This document shows, piece after piece, positions 32,839 through 44,351 of a stretch of DNA of 64,000 bases. Origin of the DNA: Zygnema cylindricum (lineage: Eukaryota > Streptophyta > Zygnematophyceae > Zygnematales > Zygnemataceae). The first letter of the stretch is position 1. The number at the start of each line of letters is the position of its first letter. The notes under the pieces are model-generated. The model worked only from the letters and a program-made list of their open reading frames with translations, ran no database searches and was not told the DNA's origin. Where the stretch lies: contig JBBHKE010000693.1 of assembly GCA_037447655.1 (NCBI GenBank), forward strand, positions 1 through 64,000. The letters run 5' to 3'. The position numbers and the translations under genes are program-made.

Positions 32839-34824
32839 TCAACTCCCACTAAACACAAGTTTTTTTTTTTTCCTCTTTTTCTTTTTCTTCTTTCTTTTCT
32901 CCTCATAAAAATCTGAGTGAATACCCTTGTATTTAAAGAAGTGTATTAGATGAACTGAAATAATAATTACATCACACATTTTATTTTGCATGCCATTTTT
33001 CAAAAATCCGAGAAAATACATTATCCACCTCATTTCTTTTCCATCCTTACTAAATCTAATTTCCATCTTGCAATTCAAATAGCCAGCCCTATCTCCAATC
33101 TGCAACACACACCTAGATGCTAACCCTCTTACAGGCACACCTTCATAAATGCCATCACTCCCATTAGTGATGTCAAACCCATTACCCCCCAAATTTTCCC
33201 AAAAAACAAGTGTCCCCACCAAGTTCCTCATAAGATCTACGTCTTCCATACTCGTATTTTTATCCACGATACTCACCCCATTTTCTGAACTTTCCTCACT
33301 CCCTCCCATGGAATTCTTTCCGCTATCACTTTTTATTTTTATTCCCAATAAATAATTCTCCTCCCCTAAACCTTTCATTAAATATTCCTCTTCTCCCCTA
33401 TCTTTTAAAACCCCCTCTATATTTACTTCTCCCCTTTCCTTGAAAGCCGTTGAAGTCTCCGTTTCCGACCAGTTTTCTGTTTCCAAAATATATATTAAAT
33501 TATCATCATTATTTTTATTTTTCCCTTTTTCAATTATAGATTCTAGATCTCACTTTCTATACTCCTTGACATCCACATCATGTCTAACTCCTTTAAGTAT
33601 CTCCCTTCCCTTTACTTCCCTTATACCTCCAAAAGCATGCTGTTGCTTTCGTGGAATTTCTGTGTACTTTTCTCTCTTCTCCATTCTACCAATGTGGAGA
33701 AGCTCTAAGATTTCTTTATCCTCTTTTTGCTCTTCCCTTTCTTCCTCCTCATCCACATTCCAACTTCTAAGTTCTTCCAAACAAGGGCATTCCTCCATAT
33801 AATGACCCGGTTCCCAACAAAAGAAGCAATCACCCTTTTTCAAAGCTCCCCTTTCTTTTCCTCTCCCTCTCTTTCCACCAAAGTTTTGATAATGATTACC
33901 TTCGTCTTTCTTCCTCTCCTCACGCTTCCGCTCGTCACCGCCGTTCTTCTCATCACGCTTCCGCCAATCACCACCAGCTTTAAATGTATTCACCCTGTCA
34001 CTTCCCTTGCGAAGCTCCAAAGTGCTTTCCCTCACAAGAATTATCCCCACGGTAAAGCTCCAAGTCCATGAGGAGCCACCCAATGCCTGCATACGATTAA
34101 TGATGTTTTCATACTCATCTGGGAGTTTCATGAGTAGTGTATTAATCTTTCTCTCCTCAGATTCTACATATCCCGCACTAGCAAGCTCAACATATAACAT
34201 AGCAATATCATTGCAACACTCTATCATGTTACCGCCTTTATAAACATAGGCCTCTATTTCTTGTTCTACTAACTGTTGCCTCTATATAGTCTCACTCTTA
34301 TAAATCTGACTTAGTGTTTCCCAAATTTCTGAAGACTTCGTTAGATTTAAAAGAGTAATAGCTATAGACTTAGACACGTATCTAAGTATGAGATGTTTTG
34401 CTATAGTGTTTTTGTATTCCCATATTTTCTTGTCAATTTCTTCAGTTTTTAGTTCAGTTATAACCCCCACAAGTGGAACCGTAGCCAATAGCCTAGCTCC
34501 CCTCACCATAGGTGTCCCTTTATCCTTCTCTCCTATATCCCCATCCACAGAAAGGTTTTTCCTTTCACATTTCGTTGCATCTGAACTTATGTTGATATTT
34601 TGGGCAGCCTCAGATGGTTCTCCATAGTAAGCTCCTCCAAAGCTAGGTGGCGGACATGTCACTTGTCCCGAAACAATTCCCCATAAGTGCTTCTCGAAAA
34701 GCAATCCCTCCATTTTAAACTCCCAATAAGTGAAGTCAGTTCCATCGAACATAGGCACCCTAGATGGTGGGCCCATAACCTGAAATTCTATGGGCTCCAT
34801 TGCCCATAGAATTCGTAGATCCAA
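32839..34824 (-). pseudogene. Fused Gag/RNase H frame of copia C
   Basis: A single frame of about 660 codons with only two stops (near 34282 and 33550). Order: Gag start FQVMGPPSRVPMFDGTDF (encoded across the primer-binding site), a UBN2-like Gag middle (AKHLILRYVSKSIAITLLNL, EIWETLSQIYKSE), a perfect zinc knuckle CFFCWEPGHYMEEC (complement of 33787-33828), and the first residues of the protease region (HAFGGIREV). It then jumps to a compressed Glu/Gly-rich RT-end/RNase H remnant (YLLGIKIKSDSG, MRNLVGTLVFWENLGG, ITNGSDGIYEGVPVRG). It ends in a poly-Lys tail. There is no catalytic RT or integrase. The first Met (34824) and a second (34800) both lie inside the 5' LTR. Confidence 0.75.
34767..34781 (-). 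promoter_or_regulatory. Primer-binding site of copia C (half initiator tRNA-Met type)
   Basis: The minus strand reads GGTTATGGGCCCACC directly after the 5' LTR terminus TTTCA. This is complementary to the anticodon arm of plant-type initiator tRNA-Met (GGTGGGCCCATAACC), not to a tRNA 3' end. Confidence 0.8.
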
Positions 34825-37248
34825 AAAAAACTAATCTAGATAGTGCCGACTCCAAGTTGATATCAACCTAAATGAATGATCCCTTGATAATCAAAACCCC
34901 AATACAACTTCATCCCTGTGAAGATAAGACCTTGTGTGTGCTCAGTTCCACCACAGAATGCAAAGCTTGAATATGTGTTTTGGACAGTATTCCCCACTTT
35001 GACTTTCCCACTGAATAAGTGCCACCCTAACACACAAAAACCTCTAACCGACTACACCCTGGTGGAGCCTAGACTCCCCTGAGTCCGCAGCAAAAAAAAA
35101 TCATTGAACTTGCTCACACGAGCATAGTTATGGCTGGTCAAAGATGACCTTTATAGTTACAAGCTCTTTTAGAGAGGGGTACCGAAATATCACTAAGTCT
35201 TAGTCTGCCTACTCATGACTACCTACTACTAAACCCTAGTCCAATAGGAACACTATATAGTACAAGAAGGTACGATGGGCGATGTACTTATTGTACGACC
35301 ATTGTACGACATGGTCTACAAGGTGACATGTGCCAAATCGGGAGCCATGGTTCCTCCTCCCATCCTTTCCGGTGTCAAATAATGTGGCGCCACGTGGCAC
35401 CGCGTGACGCTATCCCAAAAGGCCACTGAAAGCTTATTGTGGGTGGCTGTTGTAATGGTGGTCGTCTGATCAGTTGTATTTATAGGGTTTCGATTCGCTT
35501 CCATGAATGAATTAATTAATGCGCGTTTTCATTAGTCTGCTGCGAATTAGTCATTTGAATCAATAGTTAAATATGCTTGAAACGTTCCACGTGTATCGTT
35601 TTGTTAGTGACATAATGGATAAAACGTTGGTCTATTTAGTGTTTTCTTTGGTCTAAAATAGACCGCAGAAGCAACCCAAACTATCATGCAAAAAGCTAAG
35701 CGAAGCTAGGCCAATGAATAATCATTTGAAATGCATCCTCCATTTAACATACAATAACATTTAGGGTTTCATGAAATAATCAACATAAATAAACCCTATG
35801 ACATCATCTAAGGTTTGATGGAATAATCGACATAAACAAACCCTAGGACAAATGCATAAACAATGCATATCAAACATATATAAAATAACATAAATAAATA
35901 ATAAAACAAATGCATCACACATAAACAAGAGTATAATCAAAGTATAATCAAATAATCATTATACCATTCAAAGCGCATGACCTAATCGACAACCCTAAAT
36001 TACTACATCTTTGGTCCCCACTTTACTAACCAGCATTGATGATTAATTCCTAACAAAGCTCATTCCTATATATACACTTGTGAGTTGTCAATGAATTGCT
36101 ACATGTCAAAATAGCCAACGTACCTTCCACTAAGTAGTATTACATAATGAGAAACTATTACGACAAATAATCCTAACTGTAAGTGTACACCTGAAAGTCA
36201 ACCAATCATAAGCGTAAACTTGTTGGCAAGTACGACAACACACAATTTAAACTACCGAAACCCTAAATGATCATCTAAATAAAAGCTGTCATAATCAATA
36301 CTAAATTATTATTACACATACGACAAAACAATGTTATTTCAAATATTTTCACCGACGCGTTCGCAAAATACGCGTCATAAGCGACAACTCACTTAGTCAC
36401 TTGTAGATAGATCCACGTAGTGAACCGACATCGCATATGTACGGTCCACTAGATAATGTGTCATAAAAAACAATGTGGTCTCTTAAAAATATCGGCAGAC
36501 GCCGTTCGCCCTCCACGTGTACCATGACCAACTTGCCGAAATCAATTCGTACGATCCAAATCCTGTCCGTACCGAAATCACGTACTTCGTCATAAATGCG
36601 CCTTGTCGCATTTAAGGTACACGTCATTTTCGATAAATGTATGTCGTAAATAAAGTACACCTAATAGTACACCTGTCCAATATAGATTCTATTTACCATG
36701 GCGTAATTTCCATAAATCTCGCGCGCCAAATTTAAAGTACACCTGTCGCATTATGTTTTGTACGTGCGACGTACCATTTTATCTTCGTTGATTATCTCAT
36801 GTCGGATCGCTTTGCGATCCGCCGTCCATTTCCTCTCACATTTCGTGCCACTCAATTACTCCATTAAATTTACTCGTTCATTTAATTCCCCCAATCCGCA
36901 AATCCTTTCAAACCTCCACAGTATATCGCGTAAATGCGTACGCACGAAACATCGCGTACGCACGAAACGCCGTGTTCGCACGAAACTAACTTTTCAAAAA
37001 CAACATTTAGCAGCCTACAGACCCCGGTTCACATCCGGCCAGGGGTAGTATTTTGCTAAAACTAGTAAAATACTTTCTTATTCATTCTGCCTCCTTCTAA
37101 ATGATGCTGCAACCATGGCGTGCCTTTGGTCCTCTCTTTCTCTCTCTTTACATTCAAACTAAAATATAGAAGTGAACTATTTGTCACCTCTTTTCAACAC
37201 TCTGTTTATTTTTCCAATAGAGCCTTAGAAATTATATAAATTTCAACA
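34782..37248 (-). mobile_element. 5' LTR of copia C, split by solo LTR D
   Basis: 34782-35639 plus 37006-37248 together match the 3' LTR at 31712-32809. The interruption carries its own 5-bp duplication TTTAG. Confidence 0.9.
35640..37005 (-). mobile_element. Solo LTR D (TGTTGTT family)
   Basis: Ends TGTTTTCTTTGG and AAAAACAACA with a perfect TSD TTTAG (35635-35639, 37006-37010). Strongly similar to E (51305-52699) and F. In minus orientation its first 100 bp resemble the 5' end of the Gag-only copia LTR (AAAAGTTAGTTTCGTGCG). It contains the hairpin GGATCGC-TTT-GCGATCC (36804-36820). Confidence 0.9.
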
Positions 37249-38561
37249 ACAGACGGAGCAAGCATGCATACATAGACGCATGAAATCATCTAGAGTTTCA
37301 TGGAATGGAAGCTTTAGTATATCTCCATCATCATAACAAACCCTAAGAAAATGCATGACATAACAAACACAACTAAGGTTTGATGGAGTAATCAATATAA
37401 ACAAACCCTATGACAAATGCATTAACGATGCATAACAAACAAGCATATAAATAATAACACATGAATGCATCACAGATAAACAAATGTATAATCAAATAAT
37501 CAATTTATCACTCAAAGTGCATGACCTAATCGACAACCCTAAAATACTATATCTTTGGTCCTCACTTTACTAACCTGCATTGATGATTAATTCCTAACAA
37601 AGCTCATTCCTATATATACACTTGTGAGCTGTCAACGAATCACTAAGTGTCAAAATAACCAACGTAAATTATGTAACTATCATCAAGTCTTATTTAACCA
37701 TAATAAACTGCTACTAAGAATAAGCTAATCGTAAGCGTACATTTGAGAGTCAAGCAATCATAAGCGTACACTTGTCTACAAGTACGACACATAAACACAC
37801 ACAATTTAGAGTTTCCAAACCATAAATGATTACGTAAATAAAAACTGTCATAATAAACACTAATTTATTAATACAAATAAGACAAACCAATGTTGTTCCA
37901 AATATTTACAAGTACACACAATCGCACAGAATCGTATGTTGAGTCATGTTGAGTCACTCAAGGTAACTCTTTGATTTTCGTCAAAGAATATAGGACGTCC
38001 AAAACATACATCTTGTGATTTGACGCGATTTCCCGTTCCCACAACTTGAAATATTACGGCGGCCTTTGTCCGCCGTCCGTACCTATTATTCGGCACCCTT
38101 GATGTCGCACCACGTGGTCCCAAAGTCCACTTGACGAAATGACGTCAAACCATCCAAATTTGTCCGTACCACAATTACGTCCTTCGCCATAAATGACGCA
38201 TGTCAAATCTAACGTCCACTTGCAAAAGAAGACGTTTCGTACCGACGGCGTCCTTTTTAATAAATGTCGCCTGTCACATTTTGTTTCGTACGTGCGACGT
38301 ATAATTATATACACTTCGAATTTCAAACATCGGATCGCTTCGTGATCCGCCGTCCATTTCACTTACGCAAACCGTACTTTTACATATGTTTGTTCGCGTC
38401 ACTCAATTAGTACTTTTGTACGTCTCAACCAATCAATGGAACCATGCGAACCTCTACGCTACCCTTGGTGAACATGTACGCACTAAAATCCGTGTACACA
38501 CTAAACATCCCAAACGCACGAAACGACTAGTACGCACGAAACTAAATCTTCAAAATCAACA

Positions 38562-39743
38562 GTTACTGTTATAATTCCCTTCCGCTCTGTTGTTGCTCTG
38601 GCTGGCGTAGGCCACCACATATTCAGCTCCGGCATCATCGACTTGAGCCAAAACCGCTCTTAATCCAAACCTGCTCCAATCAGTGTAAAGGAGAAAAGGC
38701 CTTTAGTGATCAGGCATCTGGAGCACAAGGTGTTGCTTTATAGCATCCTTGAATAACACGAAGGTGATACGTTGTTCTTCAACCCACTGCCATTCTTGGT
38801 CCTTCCACAATACCTAGTTGAGGGGTTGAGCGTGACTACTGAACTCGGGGACAAACTGCCTATAGTAGTTTGCCAGACCCAAAAAGGTGCGAAGGGCCGA
38901 GATGTCCTACGGTGGGGGAAGAGCGTGAAGGGGTGCCACCTTGACCATATGAGGACCCACAGTCCCATGAGTCACCACATGTTTGAGGTAGATGATCTTG
39001 TGTACCCCAAAAATACCTTTGCCCGGGTGACATTTCAAGCCCCCTACTTCGAGTGCCCGGGGAATAATCTGGACATGCTCGAGGTGTTCCTCAAAAGTCT
39101 TTGAGAATATGATAACGTCATCAATTTAGCACCAGGCACAATCGATTCCTAGGAGCGCTTTGTCCATTGCCCGTTGGAATTTGGTCGGTGCATTAGTGAG
39201 CCCGAATGGCATGTAAATCAATTCATAAAGTCGGGAACTAGCCCAAATTGCGGCTCTCTCACTGTGCTTCGGTTCCATGGCAATCTGGTGGAAACCGTTC
39301 TTAATGTCCCGATTGGAGTAAATAGTGGCGCCAGCAAGAGAGTCAAATATCTCTTCCGGGGTCGGCATCAGATACCGGTCAAAGATGATGGCTGTGCTCA
39401 GTATCCTATAATCTCCACACATCCGGAAATCTACAGTCTTCCCGGACGAGTCCTTCTTTGGAGGGAGAAGCGTCGGGGAGGCGAACCCATGAAATCTTGT
39501 GCTTTCCTAAACTAATCCGACTTCCACCAAAGTCTGGACTTTCGCCGTAATGAATTCTTTCTCCTTGAAGCTAAGAGGATACTGCTTCTGCCAAACAGTA
39601 GTCGTCTCGTCGATCAAATCGATTCGGAAAGGTGTTTTTTTGTAAATACCGACATCTGTTTCTGACCATGAGAACACCTGATTGTTTTTGGCCAACAACT
39701 CGAAAAGCCGCGCCTTCTGCTGAGGGTCGAACTGCTCCCCCAA
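38562..39743 (-). pseudogene. Gypsy G reverse transcriptase and RNase H
   Basis: 39743-39507 shows RLFELLAKNNQVFSWSETDV and a DLIDETTTVWQKQYPLS segment. 39422-39126 shows MCGDYRILSTAIIFDRYLMP, IYSNRDIKNGFHQIAMEP and MPFGLTNAPTKFQRAMDKAL. The active-site box reads stop-IDDVIIFSK (Tyr codon mutated to a stop). FLGLANYYRQFV follows in another frame. RNase H segments LLYTDWSRFGLRAVLAQ and VVAYASQSNNRAEGNYNS run into LTR F at 38561. Several frameshifts are present. Confidence 0.8.
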
Positions 39744-40249
39744 GTGCTTTCTATTTTTCCCGGCTCAACGGCAGCCCCAGCTTTTGTCGGTCTCCCCCAG
39801 AGTTTAATGTCAAATTCCAACCCTATTGGTGGATCTGCATGTACCCCTCCGGCTAAGACACTACTGCTGACAACTTCCGCTAAGCTATCGTCATCTAAGC
39901 CGTCGCTCCCGCCCCCCACTAGAAAAACCTACGGCGATGAAATGTGATTTTTTCTCCTTTCTCTTTCTCCCTCAAGCTGCAAAGTTGCCTGCATAGCAAA
40001 CAACCGAGGAGCTTGAAGTTAAATAGCCCTTGATTTCGGGGACTTGAGACTAGAAAAGGCGAGAGCATGCTTGAGCACCCATGTAATCGAATTCAAATCC
40101 ATACTTTGTCCAATTAGGCTGCACCTGTGAAGGTCTGAAATACCTAGTGTTGTCGTGGTGCCTTTATGAAATCCCATTGTTGCTTCCTATTTTGCAATTA
40201 TTGGTGTTGTCCAGAGTCCCGCGTTACTGTCAAAAATCATTCTTGCTGC

Positions 40250-41042
40250 TCATTTTTTATAAGCCTCACTGTAAGGAAAAGAGACCAAAGTCGGGAATGC
40301 TTTCCTTGGGAATCCCGGTTTGTTGCACCGAAAGACAAAGGAGCGGTCGCGTTGAGTCACACGGGTGGCCATTCTCCCTTCCCCAGGTATTTGCTGCACA
40401 TAATTTTGCGGGTCAGAGATATTCTTCTCCAACAATAAGTGGAGGACTAGAATCGAGATCATATTGGTCGAATATGCCCTGACTCTGTGAGGCTGGGATC
40501 CCATCTGGGCGGCGTCAAAAACCAAGGGAGCTCCTAAAATATGGGTTACGTGATTCCAAGTGTCCGCAACTTGTTTTCGTTTATCATCTCCCGGGTGGAT
40601 ATTTTCCAGAACGTACCCCATTGTTGTGTCCTGGAGCTATTAAAGCCACGAGATTAATTCGATCAACCTGTAAAATGTTCCAATTTTGCGGTCTTGATGC
40701 CCTTTTCCTTTTCATGCTAAAGAGTATCTCGACAAAGCCATCCTGCCATCACAAGATCTATTTTTTCCAAACCGGTTAGATGGTGTTTCAGGATGTTTAT
40801 ATATTCTGCGGAAGACTCCGTTGAGCTTTAGAAAAGGCAAACACTGGAAGCTGCTGAGGATATAGGGTGTGAAGTCGTTGAAGGCGGTGTTCGTTGACAG
40901 CGTGTGCCTCTGGTGATATCTCCACGAGTGTATATGACTCTACCCGATATCCTGTTTTTAGAACAGCCTCTAAATCCGAACTGATTCCAGAAAATAAAAA
41001 TAAGATTCGGAGTTCGGAATCTGGGACTGTCAATGACACCAC
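40250..41042 (-). pseudogene. Cytosine-5 DNA methyltransferase domain in gypsy G
   Basis: Motif I is LRILFLFSGISSDLEAVL, where the second Gly of FxGxG is replaced by Ser; YTLVEISPEAHAVNEHRL follows (the acidic residue of motif II/III). Motif IV, after a frame change, is DLVMAGWLCRDTL, with the catalytic Cys (codon 40732-40734) kept and PCQ altered to LCR. Motif VI is MGYVLENIHPG. Motif VIII is VFDAAQMGSQPHRVRAYSTN. The order and spacing match the domain of gypsy A, but the two differ strongly in sequence, so they represent diverged lineages of methyltransferase-carrying elements. It sits between protease and RT. At least two frameshifts and several stops make it inactive. Confidence 0.82.
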
Positions 41043-41459
41043 CTGTCGGTTGAATTCCTTGTTACCGGACCTGGTTTTGGAAGCATCACACAGGGGTGTA
41101 AAGATGACTTATTTTATTGGTAAAGCCGAAAAAGTCTGATCCACTCCCCGCCGGAGTTTCGCCACCAGTAATAATCTATTCTTGTATTTCTCTTTCCACC
41201 GCTTGGAAATGGAGAATTGCTAAATTTCTTCGGCTATATTTGTTGAACTGCCAAATAGTTCCGTCGGAGAGTATGTAGTATACACCGAGTAGCAACTAGA
41301 CACCGGGACATTTGTCTTCCCTCGATTCCATAAATCCAAAGGAACCACCACTTTGGTTCCTTCGAGATTTCTAGGGTCTCGAACGGTACACTATTATTTC
41401 CACACGCTCAAACTCATATTTAGTCTGTTCGAAGTAGCCATTCCCAACAAAATTTCGAA

Positions 41460-41915
41460 TTAAGTCCCTTCCACCACTAAAAAGGGAAGCTCAATTTTCA
41501 CCCGTTGGCCTCCGTCATCAGAAAACTCGATTTCCATGGCCTTGATAATCCCATGGACGGGTTGACTGCCGCTGCTTACGGTGCTTATGCAAATATTGCT
41601 TGGGTAGATTTCGGGTCGGAGTTCCTTTGGCATTTTTTGCAAAGCGGAGGTGGTGATGAGATTGGGGAGCGCTCCAGTGTCGACTTCAATGTCCTGGTAT
41701 CCTCCATGCCCGTTGAGCTTGAAGTTTCTTGTTCGGTTCAGTATAAGAGACAATGAAAAGGCTTTGTTGTCCCTATCCACAATAGGGGTTTTCGGATCTG
41801 TGGATAAAAAGACCGATGGTGGCGAAGTGGCCCTGTCGACCCTCTTTTTCCAGAGTGGATTTCTTCTCCCAATGCCGAATGAGGATTTCTTCGGGCAAGT
41901 TGTGGGAGGATGCAA
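41460..41915 (-). pseudogene. Gypsy G aspartic protease
   Basis: NFKLNGHGGYQDIEVDTGAL contains the DTG catalytic triplet. KMPKELRPEIYP, IIKAMEIEFSDDGGQRVKIE and LPFLVVEGT follow, the expected flap and C-terminal strand of a retropepsin. The frame is open for 151 codons. A short Gag-derived segment precedes the domain. Confidence 0.8.
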
Positions 41916-41999
41916 GAGTCTTTACGTGGGTGAGGGCGTATGGCATGAGGTGATAAACTACCATGATAGTCGGTTTGGAGGAAAAAAGGGTAGTTTTTG

Positions 42000-43932
42000 G
42001 TGAAGATGGGAGTGAATCCTGTTCCTGCGGATCCTGATCATGTCCTTTGTTCTTATCATTCTCAAAGCTAGAATTTGGAATTGACGGAGTTTGAAGAGTG
42101 TAATTTTCCGAGCGTTCTGTCATCTATCTTTTAAACAAGTCCTCATTGACCTTTTTCTCTTGTTCCAGTGACTCCTTTTCCTGTTGTTGTTTCTCGCTCT
42201 GGCAGTTCTCGAAATCGGGAGGCAAATTAGGTTTGGGAGGAAAGGATGGCAGATGAGTGGGTTTGATTCCGAGGCCAATGTCGTTATTAAGCAATACTAC
42301 CCGGGGAGTAAAGGACAAAGGACCGATAGCTTACCGGTTGTGGTCCCTCTAACCTATTCTGTGCTTGTCGTGTCTTTGCATGGAGATGGAATTGCAGAGT
42401 TGGCGGCTGCTATCTCTCACAACAACATTCCAAGTTTAGGACACGAAAGTTCAGGCATGGTGGGCATTTGGGGGTTCCAAATCCCAGCCTAATAAGTCAT
42501 CATCATTAACACCCGCTGTGCTTTGAAGCTCAAGATGTGCGAGCTTTTGTAACAACTCATGTTTATGTTTTTGGAGTCGTTGTGGTGCCGTGAGCGAAGC
42601 AGGCCGAGAAGATGATCCCAAGCGAAGGGCATCCAACTCGGCAGCCATTCGGGTAAGTTGGTGATTATACTGTTGGATGATGAATTTCTGTGTAAGTCTT
42701 GTTGTAGCCACCGGTGTTCGCTCCGGTTCCTCTCGAGTAAGCGGAACTTGGTGCCCCCAAGGGAAGAGGAGTTGAAGTAGGAGAGGGTTAACGACAATTT
42801 CTCTTTCTCCAGTTAATAGGGCGAACTACATCATTTCTTTAGGTACTCCATTCTTTTAGAAACATTGCGTTTCTTTATGCCCGAGGAAGCGGCAAGCCTT
42901 GCATTTTGTTCCTTCTGAGGTGTATTTACTGCGGATTTTATTTGAGATTTGGGCATCATCAAACTTTGGAAGTTTGATTGATTTGTCGCAGCAGGGATTG
43001 CGACATTTTGGCCGTTTCTCCTCGGGGAGTCGGACGATAAGTGTCCATGGTTACAGGCGTCTTCTCTCCCCCCCCTTCCGCTTTAAGCCTTTCTTGTTGC
43101 TTCCAGGTCCTTTTTGCACATTCTTTCTCCCATTGTTTTAGCTTTAAGGTCAGCTCCGGTATAAGTTTCCGTGTGTAGTGCTTCAACCCATGGCCTATTT
43201 GTTGACAATTTAGGCTATTGTAAAGAAAAACACTTTCGTCTGCTCCCATTGCCGATTGTGACCCGCTGTCAGCCACTTGCTTCCCTTTGAGATTTCGCAA
43301 AGCTTAAAGTTCAACCTTTTCCTCCTTACTCAAGAAGGTCTTCCCGGCCAATCCTCCAAAATTTTCGCGGGCCTTGTGAGTCACAACCTTCTCCCTTGCC
43401 TCACTGTGGACAAAGTGATTATACAACTTTATCGCCATCAGCGAAATGTCCTTAGCGGAGGGATTAATGTCGTGAATTGCCTATCCGGCAAACTAATTAC
43501 CCAGATCAGTCTGCTCTTTTGGCCCGAAGCGATGAAATATTTGGTTGTCATCGCCGGAAGATCAATAGTGGAAAGCTTTGTTTTCTAACAAAGACTGGAG
43601 AGTCGGTTAAAAAGGGTCTACGGAAGATTGTTCTTCAAACAGCAGAATTCCGTGAATTCCTTGATCGCAGACTCATGCTTCTAGGTGTAGAGGAACCTCC
43701 AGATATTCAGCAGAGTAGTACAAGGGTTGGGGTTGGCAACCATGCAAGTTGCCACCCAGGCCGCCTGAATGGCTTGTAGCTACTAAACATAGACGCTTCC
43801 TTGGGCTTGGAGTTTCATGTCATCTATGAAGGTAGCAATCACACGTGTTGCAGCAGCTACAGCAAAGTCAACCTCCTCTTGTAGAACAGCAACGTCAAGA
43901 GCAAGATCTGAGATCTTGATGTTGGGAGCCAT
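42000..43932 (-). pseudogene. Gypsy G Gag with CCHC zinc knuckle
   Basis: The start is placed at 43932 (MAPNIKISDLALDVAVLQEE, a helical N-terminus). Stops occur after about 50 codons and again downstream. Residual frames 43300-42959, 42711-42451 and 42318-42124 are charged and helical. A perfect zinc knuckle CKACRFLGHKETQC lies at the complement of 42863-42903, and a damaged second one (CQQIGHGLKH) near 43200. Length and order suit a gypsy Gag. Confidence 0.65.
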
Positions 43933-44351
43933 CAAGAGTGGTTGTCACTTTTTGTAATCCGCCAACTCCCCTCAGAAAAGTAGTTGACCATCATTGGGAA
44001 AAAGGTTGTTTCAAAATCATCCAAAATGGCTCCTCCCCTGTATTTGTTGATCTCGGATTGTGTCAAAGATTTCCACAACAATTCAAAATCTGAAAATGCG
44101 ATCCCCGAGCTATCTCCGGTAAAGATCCGGATGTCCCCTATTTTTTTTTCCTCTACAAAATTTGTGAATTATGAATAGGAGGGCCAAGTGGTACTGACAA
44201 ACTAAGAAAGCGAGATGACTCCTATGTCCTCTTCCTAGGGACCGAGACCGTCTCCTCCTCCGATAAAAGATGCTGCCAAGAGAGGTATGGATCCCCCTCT
44301 CACAGAGGAAGTACCAGCTCTTGAAATTTTTGTTGGGGGAAGGGTGTTCCC

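Larger units (their letters stand above)
31712..37248 (-). mobile_element. Internally deleted copia element C
   Basis: Complete in its ends: 5' LTR 37248-34782 (split by D), initiator-tRNA-type primer-binding site (34781-34767), one long gag-RNase H frame, polypurine tract AAGGGGAG, 3' LTR 32809-31712, and a perfect TSD ACAGA. Protease, integrase and most of RT are gone, so it is non-autonomous, yet its reading frame is unusually well preserved. Confidence 0.85.
31604..38561 (-). mobile_element. Solo LTR F (TGTTGTT family), split by copia C
   Basis: Left part 31604-31711 (ATCATGCAAAAAGCTAAGC, ATGCATCCTCCATTTAACAT) and right part 37249-38561 (ends AAATCAACA) align with LTRs D and E. The first ~35 bp of the left end are missing and the flanks do not match: gypsy integrase lies on the left and RNase H on the right. 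A deletion of about 1 kb at its left edge is therefore likely. It carries the conserved hairpin GGATCGC-N3-GCGATCC-like at 38332-38348. Orientation is inferred from the related LTR at 46742. Confidence 0.7.

Noticed and set aside
33440-33802. Plus-strand frames rich in Ser/Phe/Leu across copia C
   Set aside because: Antisense shadows of the Glu/Lys/Arg-rich Gag frame.
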